Origin: Membranipora membranacea
Taxonomy: Eukaryota; Bryozoa; Gymnolaemata; Cheilostomatida; Membraniporidae
NCBI GenBank assembly: GCA_914767715.1
Contig: OU612066.1
Coordinates: forward strand, 2,237,001 to 2,301,000
DNA: 64,000 nucleotides
Direction: 5' to 3'
Shown: positions 35,555 through 46,500 of the stretch, one piece after another
How positions within the stretch are numbered: position 1 is the first letter of the stretch
How the letters are laid out: each line of letters begins with the position of its first letter
Position numbers and translations under genes: made by a program
The notes under the pieces: generated by a model
Seen by the model: the letters and a program-made list of their open reading frames with translations, nothing else
Database searches by the model: none
What the model was told of the DNA's origin: nothing

Positions 35555-38500
35555 TGATTTCTACATAAGGGTAATGGCGGAACTAGATTCACTTTGACAG
35601 TTGGTTAGAAACATCAGTGGGATGTTTTAAAGTGATGGATCTTGGTCTTCTACACTTACAATACAAAGAATAAGTCATCCAAAGGGAATGTAGGTCCTAA
35701 TATGAAAATCCTATACTCTGTTAGTATTAGTAGTAATAGGGGAGGCATGATGACGAATCAAACAAGTGATACATGTTTATGAATAGCTTTTAGATCCAAC
35801 GCCAGAGACAGTGAATTCTAATCATCAGATTTCTTTCTTCTTTGGCATCTTGAGTTATAAACATGTATACTTTGCAAATGTCCATGATCAACAACCCTCA
35901 GAGACCTTTTTTGGGGCGGGGATGGTTCAACATGGACATTGAGCAATGTAAACCTGCTTGTAACCAAGGAGTTATAGCGTTACTCCTTGTTGTAACTAAA
36001 GATGCCTATAACGTTTTGATCTGCTTGAAGACTTGTCTATGAATGTTTTCACATTATCCAATTGTCTGGTTAATATCTTTGCCGAACAGTTTGAGGAAGA
36101 TGTAAACTTGCTCAAGACAGTCTTCTGGGGATCGTAAACAAGGTCGCCTCCTCATACTGAATATTTGGGACGCAATGCAGACATACGCTTACTTTCATGG
36201 CTGTTATATCCATGTCTGACTACAAGCACTAATCAAAAGACTAGTACAATATGTCAACGAAGGATTTATTTTGGTCATTATTCTTTGATCCTGCTCACAC
36301 ACACACACACACAGACAGTGCTCTCACAGTCGCCTATTTATCCTACTAACCTATACATAGAATCCCTCAAGACTGTTCAGTCTTCAATCAATTTCATATT
36401 TATCATAAAAAATATTAAAATTAATAAATAAAATAAACAAACAGCCATCATCAATTTTTTCAATATCAATCCAAATTCCAATTTATACACAAATAAATGA
36501 CAAGCAAGAAGATACACTGACTGCAATTCTTTCAAGCTACTCATAGTCTTGAGCAATTGGTTTGCAAACATATATTTGAGGGGATACTGGACAAATAATA
36601 TATACATGCTGCCAAACCCAAAAGTCCCACTGTGGTGGCTGGAGTAAGTAGTCTCTTAGTGTCTGAGGATCATCAAATCCATCTTCTTCATGATGAGATT
36701 TTTTCAATAATAAATAAGTCTTGAATCTAATGATGAACATACCAGTGAGTTTTCCTGTGTCAATCAGAACTTCCTTTCCCCAAGCTGATAGTTATTTAAA
36801 TGATGTCTCTTATAGATGATTTGGTGAGGCTCTGTCTTTGGCTTTGTTAACTCAACTTGGCTAAAGCAAGAAAATTAAACTCATAAGTTTGTATATCTCC
36901 AAATTCCTCTTGCTTGGAGCATGCGCAGTGACCCAGATAACAAATCCCTGTAACTGATTCTTATATCTAGATTATTAACCGATGTTATGATTGACGCTGT
37001 TAAAACTTTATGGCGGGATATTGTGCACATGGACAAAACTGGCAGTTTATTCAGTGTGTAAAAAAAGGCAGCACTTTATTTTCAAAGAAATATACACTAT
37101 TCCTTCAACAGCCAGATTTATCATCTATATTCTGATAGATTGGCTGCTTTTATTTATCTATCGATGAGATTGAGCAAGTTTGTAGCGGGAAAGATAAGGT
37201 AATGATGCATTGTTTTTGTTTGGTTTTTGCAACGCCTTCAACAATATAGTGAGCTATGATCCTCTGAAGTTGATTCCCGGTATCTTGTTCACCATGCTCA
37301 TTTCTCCTTGAAATTCAGACCAAACTGCATACAGCTACTCAGTGGAAGATTGTTTTATCATATCAATCTCACCGGTTTGCCAGGTTATGTCTGAAATGGC
37401 GGCCGTTGGTGAAGTATGGTCGTTTGAATGGAAAAAACTCAAATACCACAAAGTCCTACCTCAGGATTCTAAAACAGGATGAGAAAAAGCCAAATTACAA
37501 ACACTATGGACACTAGATAGTATAAGACTTTCCCTGCTCTCCCTTGAATTGCAAGTCAAAAGTGGCTAATCTGCGTACTGCAATTAATCACCATTACAGT
37601 TTGCATGCATTGACAGAAGAAATAACATAAAAAATCCGAAAAACGTATAATCAAATAAAAAAATGTATTAGTAATAATGATTATCAAGATCTCAAGAGCT
37701 TTGATAGAAGTTATTTAAAATGAATAAATTTAGATGTTGGGCGTAGTTGTGATGATAAAGAGTCAAATATTGCAGTCATTTTGGGTTTCCATTGATTGCG
37801 TGATATTGCAAAAAAATGTTTTTCTCTAAAAGGTTTTTGAACTCACTGAAGCAAATTCTTCTAGAAGGAAATTTGGGCCAATTGAATTTAAAACTTATGA
37901 TCCAAAAATACATGTGAGTGACCGAGAGTTCTATGAAAATCTCTGTAATATGGCATTTGATTTACAATCACTCTAATCCGGAAAGCCTTCTTTTGGAACG
38001 GGAATATTACTTCAAAAAAGATATTGTGGTGACATGTCGCCATATATGCGGATACCATATATCATATATCAAGAGATGTAATGGAAATAAAAGTCACAAG
38101 ATGATTTCCTGTCATTTCCGCATTTCTGGAAAAATGCCAAACTTCTGTTATTTTGATTCGTATCTGGTTTATATGATCATCCCACTGAATTAGATTCTTC
38201 TCTTAGAATGGAAATAGTATCATAGCGTTATAAGGTTAGGACACTAAACACAGGGACCCATCTGACTGTTATCTGATTGGCTGTCCCTAGTAGCATCAAT
38301 AATTAGCCTGAGAAATTGTCTTGTCTAAAAATTGCAAACAGTAATTATACCCCTACAGTGTCGATGATTAGGGCATTTCTAGATTGCTACTAGGGACTGG
38401 CTATTTTTGCGAGCCCTTTGTTTTGCAAAAGAAAGCTAATGATGCTATTCCAGATATGGAATTCAATGGATCATCCCATCAACTGAAAAGTTTGGTGCTG

Positions 38501-39084
38501 ACCTCTTGATTGTAGGATGTACTGAAATACTGAACTGATTTTTTGATTTATTCAAAGTGGACATCAAACCATGCTAGCTTTATGCAAATCCTGCTGTTGT
38601 AGCATTGGGATATAGCTTATCTCAAATTTGAATCGCAAGTTGTCTTTCCATTTTAAAATACACGATAACTCCTCACACTGCTGGACCACAATGAATTCAA
38701 AACAGATAAACCTTGGTAGAGCAAAGCAAGATTAAAAAAGACTCAACTGGAATGAAAACATATTGTCCCAAATAATGCTTTTCAAAATAGCCTAAATAGA
38801 TAAATGTGAATCATGTTAGGCGGCAAAAAGTTAGGTAAAATCTTACTAGCTCAGGGTATGTGCCTCGCAACTACTGAACCTTTGTCCAAACACACTCACG
38901 AGCAGCGAATACAGTAGCAAAAGTATTTCATCTACATAGAGGGTACAAAGGCTTGTTTTTGACGTAGCGCTGGAGCAATCGTGTTTGGATGGTCAGTGTA
39001 TATTTTATTTAGGGTAATCCTTTCCAGAATCTTTAAATACATCTCCCTTTCCTGATCGTTGGTTAAAATCGCTGGTTAAAATCG
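35555..39084. other. 3.5 kb without a recognised gene
   Basis: Contains an (AC)n microsatellite at about 36297-36313 and a weak inverted repeat (CCCTAGTAGCATC at 38284 against GATTGCTACTAGGG at about 38383) that may be a small decayed MITE. Frames at 36165-36431, 36537-36740 and 37918-38193 show no family signature. Confidence 0.45.
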
Positions 39085-39325
39085 CAAGTGTTAGTCACCT
39101 ACCACATCGTGGTGGCGAAATAGTGTGTGCCTTAAGGGCAAGACTGCAATGTCTGCGCCAAATTGGTCTCAGTTTGTAGGCAGGTCGGAGCACACCTGGG
39201 GTCCAACAACTCCCAGTAGTCAGTGGACTGCAGTGGGATTTGAACCAACGACCTTCAACACTTGCATGCTGAAGGACCGGCGCTCTAACCACTGAGCCTC
39301 CTCCTACTGATGGTGCAGTTAAGTT
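39085..39325 (-). mobile_element. tRNA-derived SINE with body
   Basis: Minus strand: A box GGCTCAGTGGTTAGAGCG, B box GGTTCAAATCCCA at tRNA spacing, then a body of about 140 bp containing GGAGTTGTTGGACCCCAGG, GGCGCAGACATTGCAG and CCCTTAAGGCACACAC. The head plus non-tRNA body identifies a SINE. The body family was not recognised. It ends just before a short GATTGTTG tandem repeat (about 39328-39386). Confidence 0.82.
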
Positions 39326-39327
39326 GA

Positions 39328-39386
39328 TAAGATTGTTGTGAGATTGTTGGTAAGATTGTTGACAAGATTGTTGGTGAGATTGTTGT
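39328..39386. repeat. Short GATTGTTG tandem repeat
   Basis: About five units of 10-12 bp reading AAGATTGTTG or GAGATTGTTG, between the SINE and the start of the LINE-like reading frame. It could be part of that element's 5' untranslated repeat. Confidence 0.7.
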
Positions 39387-39462
39387 GAGCGACGCAGCAA
39401 GCAGCAATAAAAACTGCTCTGACATTGTTTTTAGTAAAACTATACTAGTAATATTTAACAAA

Positions 39463-41568
39463 ATGATAAAACATTTTCACCGAGCGCGGAAAAAGAATAG
39501 CAATGACTTAGACTCGGAGAGTACATCATCTTCCTCTGAACCTACACTGGTTTTCACAATGAAGCCTAAATCAACTGAGGAACATGTCAACCAAGTGCCA
39601 TATTATCTGGACAAGATAAATGCCATTCAGAAGAAGCTGGATAGTACCTTTAACCAAACATTAACTATAGAAGTTAAGGGCACTACCAAAAACCCGCAGA
39701 TAGTGATTCTATGTAACACCGCTGCATTCAAGTGGATCAAAACTTCACTAGCAAACTTTCTCAAAACTAAAGCATTGAAGGTGTGTGTTCTAAGTGTTCA
39801 TAAAAGTGGAGCATGTATAAGTGTTTCGAAAAAGCTAAAAAAAAAGGAAAAAAAAGTTTATACCATCAAGTTTTATAATACGACATCCACTATTTTGGTG
39901 AACAGAAATTCAGATATTAACTATTTCATGGCTCACTACGAGGAACTAATGTCTAAGATGCCTCATCACGATGTTGATGCTGCCAACCAGGATTATCAAT
40001 CAATCTGCCACAAAGCTCTGGCTAGTGTAAAAAACTATGAAAGAGATAGCTTCTCAGACGAAAGTAATATAGATACATCAATCAAGAGTCCATCTTTCAC
40101 ACATAGCAAAGATGAAGCTACTGAGCCATCGCTCCCAACTCACCCTGTCCCATCAACTTCATCAAACATTGAAGGTGAGTCTTCGAAGGGTTTGCCTTCC
40201 CATCCCACCACCCCTTCCCAACAGAGCCCAGTCAAAATCCAGAGCCCGATCAACAATACCGCCAGTCCTATATCACCCATCCCCAACACCTCATCTCCTA
40301 TTATCCAGTCTGACATAGATATCACTCATGTTCGAACCGCTATAACAAATTCCTCTCCCATCAACAATCTGCAACCTTTAACAGGAGACAAGCTGAGACA
40401 GGAATACATGACCAACTCACTCCACCAAACAAATCAAGAGAAAGATCAAGATCTCCTCTCAATGAATCGATCCCTCCACCGATCTCTGACTTAAGTTCTT
40501 ATCCACCAATTTCTTCACCACACACCAAAATTCCAGACTGCAGTCTAGATGTGTGCAAGGCTTTGAACAAGTCACTGCAGTCAAGAATTCAAGTATTGGA
40601 AGAGTTTGTCAATAACCAGGCCAAGATCATCCAACAAATGCAGGAGAGCAGAAACATCGGACCATTAACCAATGACACATTACGTGCTCACCTGAGCCAT
40701 TTCTCAGAAACTATGGAGCAGAAATTTAACCATCAACTGTTCTGTGTAAAACAACAACTGGAATCTTCCATCAACCAGAAATTTGGAACGTATGCACAGG
40801 TTGCTGGAAAAACACAAAGTCACGACACTGGTGCTCATGTTTCCCCTTCCATACCAGCACCACACACTTCCACTCAACAAAACCAGGCAAACCCTTTATC
40901 CCCATCACTATCCTTCCAATCCCACGGCCGGCCTTCCCATTCACCACACCATAGTGGATCACCAAACAAAATACCCTTCACAGCAGAAAGTCAAAACTCA
41001 AATCATCCAGTAAGGACCATCACAGCTCAGACCATCCACAGCCAACGCATTTGCACCTGAAAGAAACATTATCGTTAATATCGAGAAAGACTCAGCTTTC
41101 CATTTAAATTACAACCAAGATATCACTCGACAAGAGATCTGTAAACATTATGGTATAGTGATTGTAGAAAAAATAACGCCGTATAAGTTCAAGTCAGATC
41201 ATCCAAAACTGGCCATTCAATTTAGAGATACTGCTGCAGCTATAAAAATTGTAACGGAATGGAATTGTCTCCTCTTTGGTGGATCGACTGCAAGGAGACC
41301 ACAAGACCCCAAGACTCAGAATTTAAACTGTGCCATGATGTACAATGTCCCTAAAGAAGGCAGTAACAATGATATAGAGCGAGATATCAAAGCAGTTTAT
41401 CCGGAGGCCACCATTGAGAGACTCTCAAAAGGTGGTAAGACCTTGCGCTCTCTGAAGGTAAAATTCTCATCACAAACCGACATGAAGCACGCTATACACA
41501 ATGGTATACCACTCAAATCTTTATTCATATATTGCCACCTATCAGAAATTTCAACTCCAAATGTCTAG
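39463..41568 (+). pseudogene. LINE ORF1-like gag frame, broken
   Basis: Three frames read in order (39463-40494, 40551-41060, 41158-41568) and are joined by frameshifts or stops. The first has a Lys-rich N-terminal part with KVYTIKFYNTTSTILVN, then a long Ser/Pro/Thr-rich stretch. The second starts with a coiled coil (LQSRIQVLEEFVNNQAKIIQ) followed by more Pro/Ser/Gln. The third looks like an RNA-binding-domain-type tail (IVIVEKITPYKFKSDHP, then IERLSKGGKTLRSLKVKFSS). Coiled coil plus RRM-like C-terminus is the layout of LINE ORF1 proteins. No reverse transcriptase follows, which is unusual because LINE copies usually lose the 5' end. No zinc knuckles were seen. The ATG at 39463 is the first in frame. 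A domesticated or satellite-type element is possible but less likely, given the breaks. Confidence 0.6.
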
Positions 41569-41725
41569 TAATTTTACTCAAGGCATGAAAATACGGTTCA
41601 ATATACAGAATCTGATCAATTTTTTCAAAAATGTAGGCTCCCAGGCTGTCACTTGTGAACTTGCCAAATTCTTAGGAACATGTCCGGTATTGGGTATATA
41701 TAAAAAATTGAATACAATTTTATGA

Positions 41726-42651
41726 ATCTATTTTTTGCTAAACTCTGATAAAACCATTCTACTAGTAAGCACCGCAATTCAAGCAAAATAGTCATACCCA
41801 ATTCCAGTCATGACTGTGAGATCAAAGCAAAGACTTATAAAAAGCGTATGCAGATCATGGATGCAAGTTAATACCAAATTCAATGATTAATCTTGAAATA
41901 ATAATAATATGAGTTGTCTTCACCAGGGAGATATGAAATACACCCTAACCGGAATTGTTTTCCCTTACTCTTCAAGGAGAATCAAAAAGAATAATATGGT
42001 CTGTATTGTCACTGCAAGCAAACAAACTTGTTTGGGCTAGTGCTAAGATTCAGGACTGCTGATTCATTTGTCAGGTTGAATCCTTGGTGGGAGTTGTTAG
42101 TACAATGTACAAGTAATTAGTGGTACAACTGATATCGCAAACTAAAACTCAGTAAGCAGGTATTGACAAAGCTGCTAAAATCAGTTTTTTTGGTTTATTT
42201 TGTAGATTGACATCCACTGTCTTGACATAAAATGGTATGAGGTATGAGAAATAAAAGACCAACATCAAATAATCATTACGTATTATCAAAGAGTAAACTC
42301 ATTTTCTAAACATTCTTTCCACAGAATTAAACCATGTACTGCTTCATCTCCACAACTTTTACCAACCATCTACTGACTCATGCATAGAATGTTTTAGTAT
42401 AGCTATTAAATTCTACGGTTGGAATTTCCTCTTGGTTCTGATCATAACATAGGTATCATGAGAATGTTGGTGTTATGAGTTGGAGAATAGACATGATGCA
42501 TATTTCTTAAATGCAGAAAAATTGCGTGCATAAAATATCATAGCCCGTAGTAAATATGGATAGATACATCTCCCAGGTCGTCGCAAGGTGCTACACAAGA
42601 CTATTCATAGCTAGGTCTGTTCCTTTGAATAACAATTATATTAAATCAATC
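41726..42651. other. Intergenic, no gene recognised
   Basis: AT-rich DNA with no exon or repeat I can support. It may include the decayed continuation of the LINE-like element to the left. Confidence 0.35.
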
Positions 42652-42655
42652 TTAA

Positions 42656-43032
42656 AGGGCAACCAAGGTTTCAAACAACTTCTCATTGATGGCCATTGAT
42701 TAATAGCAGATTGCACCTTCTGCATGGGGAAAAAGACAAAAAATAATTCAGATGATTATTCAGCCAGAATTCTTGTGAAACGTTTCTTCCATCAGGTACT
42801 CAAACTCAGCTAAAAGAGAATACCACATAGCAGTTTCCTGTTCCTGTTATTATTTAGCCTGTGCTCTATAATTATTACAGCAAAGTCTTGGAACCTCCCC
42901 TAAACTGAAGTGTTACCCAGCTTAGAGTCAGCAACTACTTTGAGTTTTGCATCGCGTAATGCACAAAGCTGATGCTGCCGAGCACAATATTTGCCACCCA
43001 TTAATGCATTGCTGCGAAACCTTGGTTGCCCT
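42656..43032. mobile_element. 377-bp TTAA-flanked MITE, family 2, copy 2
   Basis: Same terminal repeats (AGGGCAACCAAGGTTTC and its complement) and the same length as the copy at 23043-23419, in opposite orientation. TTAA lies at 42652-42655 and 43033-43036. The interior is nearly identical over its whole length, so the family was active fairly recently. It lies about 500 bp downstream of the PAN-FTP lectin gene. Confidence 0.93.
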
Positions 43033-43536
43033 TTAATGATATGGTATTAAATTATTATATATAAATCAATATAAACGTAATGTATTACTATATATAAATC
43101 TGTGTGTGGTTTGGGCTTCCTACCTGTATTATTAAATGAATCACTATTCATGTTTCATACCTTTAAGATTAAATTTCAGACCACTTTCTATTCATTTTGG
43201 TCAACAGCCTCTGAGAATAATAGAAATCTTTGATTAATAAGAGACTCTGATTGTTTATTGACACGTGTTCTTCATACTCTGTTTGTGATCACCAAGTCGT
43301 CAGAACCAAGCTTCTGTCTTTCATTATGAACATCATCACCTGCATCATTATGTCAATAATCTCTCTCGTGGAAAATTAAGTGACAGACTTTTCTAACAAG
43401 TTCGAACAGTCCAAATCTGTGGGCAGATGATAACATAACCTGACATTAGAGGTAGAAATTAATTTAAAGATGTTCAAGTTTTGGTCTGTGAAAATCTTGC
43501 ACTCTGTTTATTCCAATCCTTCAGTAACTTGGTTGC

Positions 43537-46500
43537 TTATAATGCATATCCCGCGACATAGATTTCACTCATCTGTAGAATAGAAGCGGCATCAGTATCA
43601 TTGAGCTGTATCATAAGATAGCGCCCTCTCTGATAATCCACCCACTGTGAGCTGCTGTAGTTATAGAGTTTCCTGTCTGAAGATGTACACTTAAATTCTG
43701 TCAGAGAACCAGCTTCAACAACATCCACCTGATAGTAACACAGGTTAGAGGCCTGTGCTAGAGATGAAGTTTGGCTTTGTGCACCGACGTAGAAAGCAAC
43801 ATCACGAAACCGCTCATTGACTTCAGCTGAAATATTAGAAAACAGTGGTGGTGAGCAGTTGTAACTAATCAAATCAATTCAAGTCATTTTATCAACGAAG
43901 GGAGGCGTCTATAAAATACGTCTTAACAAGGAGAGCCAGATGTAGCGTATATACTGCAATGAATATGCTTAAGCTTATCAGAATTTCATTTCGATCCATT
44001 CATTCACTAAGAATTTCATGACCCAGAAACCATGAAATGTAAACTTTCCTAAATTTTGTCTTGTTCTGTTATTCTTATCAGTACCCAGGATAGATAGTGG
44101 TAATAATACTCATGCAATGTAATAATTAGTAATAAGTTCCACACTTACAATTTCCACTCCAAAACGGTCTGGTTTGGACAGATACGGATAAAACAAGATG
44201 CTCATCTACCATGTCTAATTTGAACCATGGGTAAGGATCACCAGACCCAGCTGTATGCATGAATGTATTGATATCTCCGTCTATGGCTTTTGATCCGTCA
44301 CGGTTGTTGCTAACACTTGATACGTTGGTTTCTCTCCCTAATCAATGTAAAGAGATGCTATCAGGAATAATTACTTTGACTGTGAGGGTGAGTGAGTCAT
44401 TCTATCACATATCCTAGTTTTATCGAGTCTACTCTGAAATTGCTCTGATAGGTATGAGGTGTAAAGTAAGCCAAACATTTACTGTCTAAACATTAAACAT
44501 TTGTGTTTGTACAGATCTGGTCAAAACATCTCATCTCAAGAAAATGTTGAGACTCTATCTTGTCAAGTCTAATCCCAAAACCGGGATTGTAATCTCACAA
44601 TGGAGATTGTTGAATCTCAAAATGGAAATTGTTATCTCGAAATTGAGATTGTTGAATCTCAAAATGGTGATTGTCTCATCTCAAAATGGAAATTGTCAAA
44701 TCGCCAAAATCGAGAATGTAATCTCAAATTGGAGATTACCTTGAAAAGAAGGTATAAAGATTGGAGATTTGGAGATCGACAGTTGCATTTGGAGACCAAT
44801 CATGAAACCAGTGACTTACAATCCCTCAAATATTAAACAAGAAAAAAAAGTATAATTCTCATAGTAGCAGGGGCGTATATTCTAAAAAATTTCACTCACT
44901 GACTTTTTAGAGATGAGCATAATGATCGGGCGTAGCCCGATCCACACGGCGTAGGCGTGGCGGGGAGGGTGTGGGAGGGGCGCTTAAGCGCCCCTCCCAC
45001 CACGGAAATTTTTGCATATCGGTAGCAAGATAGTGCAAGCAGAGAGGTATTTCAATAGCTCACTGAGCTGTTGGGTACTTTCAGAAAACAACTCAATAGC
45101 AGTGGAAGATTACGGTAAAAATGCCCCAGTTATAAAAGCACCCATTTGATAAAAAATCTGACGTTTTTGGGAGAATCGATCCCACAACATTCTTAACACA
45201 CAGTGAATACTAGGCAGACACTCTACACACTGAGCTATTCAGACTGGCTTCAAAGCCTATTATTTGATACCCAGTTCTAGGTGAGGAATTACGGTAGTAA
45301 GCTACACCCAGTCCCCATGACTTGCACACAGTAATCACTGGTTTTCATTCACGGATATCGTGGTCGTGATTGCTAATATACGCCGCTGCATAGTAGTGAA
45401 TTGTTTATACCTTATCTTGATTGTGAAATGGTATACTTCTCATTGTGGAGAATTGTTAATACCTAATCAAAATATAGATTTGGTAAATTACCATGCTTAT
45501 TGGTAAATTGTGTTATCTCAAAATAGAGATATTGCTGTTATTTGCAAACAAGGTTAATGATACTTTATTACTGTTTTCATACCTGTACTATCTCAAAAAG
45601 AGATTTTGTGTACCTATGTCATTTTGTTTGAGGCGTAATCTGGCATTGATTGTTAAAAAGGGCAACCAAGGTTTCAAACAACTTCTCATTGATGGCCATT
45701 GATTAATAGCAGATTGCACTATCTGCATGGGGAAAAAGACAAAATATAATTCGGATGATTATTCAGCCAGAATTCTTGTGAAACATTTCTTCCATCAGGC
45801 ACTCAAACTCAGCTAAAAGAGAATACCACATAGCAGTTTCCTGTTCCTGTTATTATTTAGCCTGTGCTCTATAATTATTACAGCAAAGTCTTGGAACCTC
45901 CCCTAAACCACACTGATTTCGAGATTACACTATTAGTATGTGTATCTCTGATCGATAGAGCTTCTGTCGCAAATATTGAGCACCTACATTTGGCTGAAAG
46001 AGAGGACAACTTTAATTTTTATCAAACAGACATGATCGAAACAGTATTACCTAGCTCTGCATTGTTAGTTCTCTCTTCTGAGCTTAGGCTAGCAATACAC
46101 AGTTTCGATGTCACTTTTCTTGTCAAAAACATGTGCTAAATGCTCTTCTAAAACTGTTAAAAGGTATTATCAGATTTTCTAAATATAAATTAGAATATTT
46201 TAACAAAGAATGAGAAAATGATAAGTGTATATTCAAAAGTTTGGGTAATCATCCACACGTCTCCTAAATACTGAAATTCAGCTGCACTCAAGCTAAGTGA
46301 ATTAATTCACTCTCTATCGATCAGAGATATACATGCAATAGTATATCACGTGATCAGTGTGCCCCTAAACTGAAGTGTTACCCAGCTTAGAGTCAGCAAC
46401 TACTTTGAGTTTTGCATCGCGTAATGCATAAAGCTGATGCTGCCCAGCACATTATTTGCTACCCATTAATGCATTGCTGCGAAACCTTGGTTGCCCTTTA

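Noticed and set aside
35311-35592. Long open frames on both strands over the minisatellite
   Set aside because: A 13-bp unit without stop codons in any frame gives these automatically; the products are pure repeats.
38200-38410. Possible small MITE with CCCTAGTAGC arms
   Set aside because: Arms of only about 13 bp with mismatch and no target duplication; too weak to call.
44544-44836. Frames over the hairpin array
   Set aside because: Repeat-derived; a CRISPR array was also considered, but the units are contiguous, without unique spacers, in a eukaryotic intron.
45864-46139. 91-codon frame in the lectin intron
   Set aside because: It crosses the border between the MITE and the nested transposon, so it cannot be an original gene, and it shows no transposase motif.
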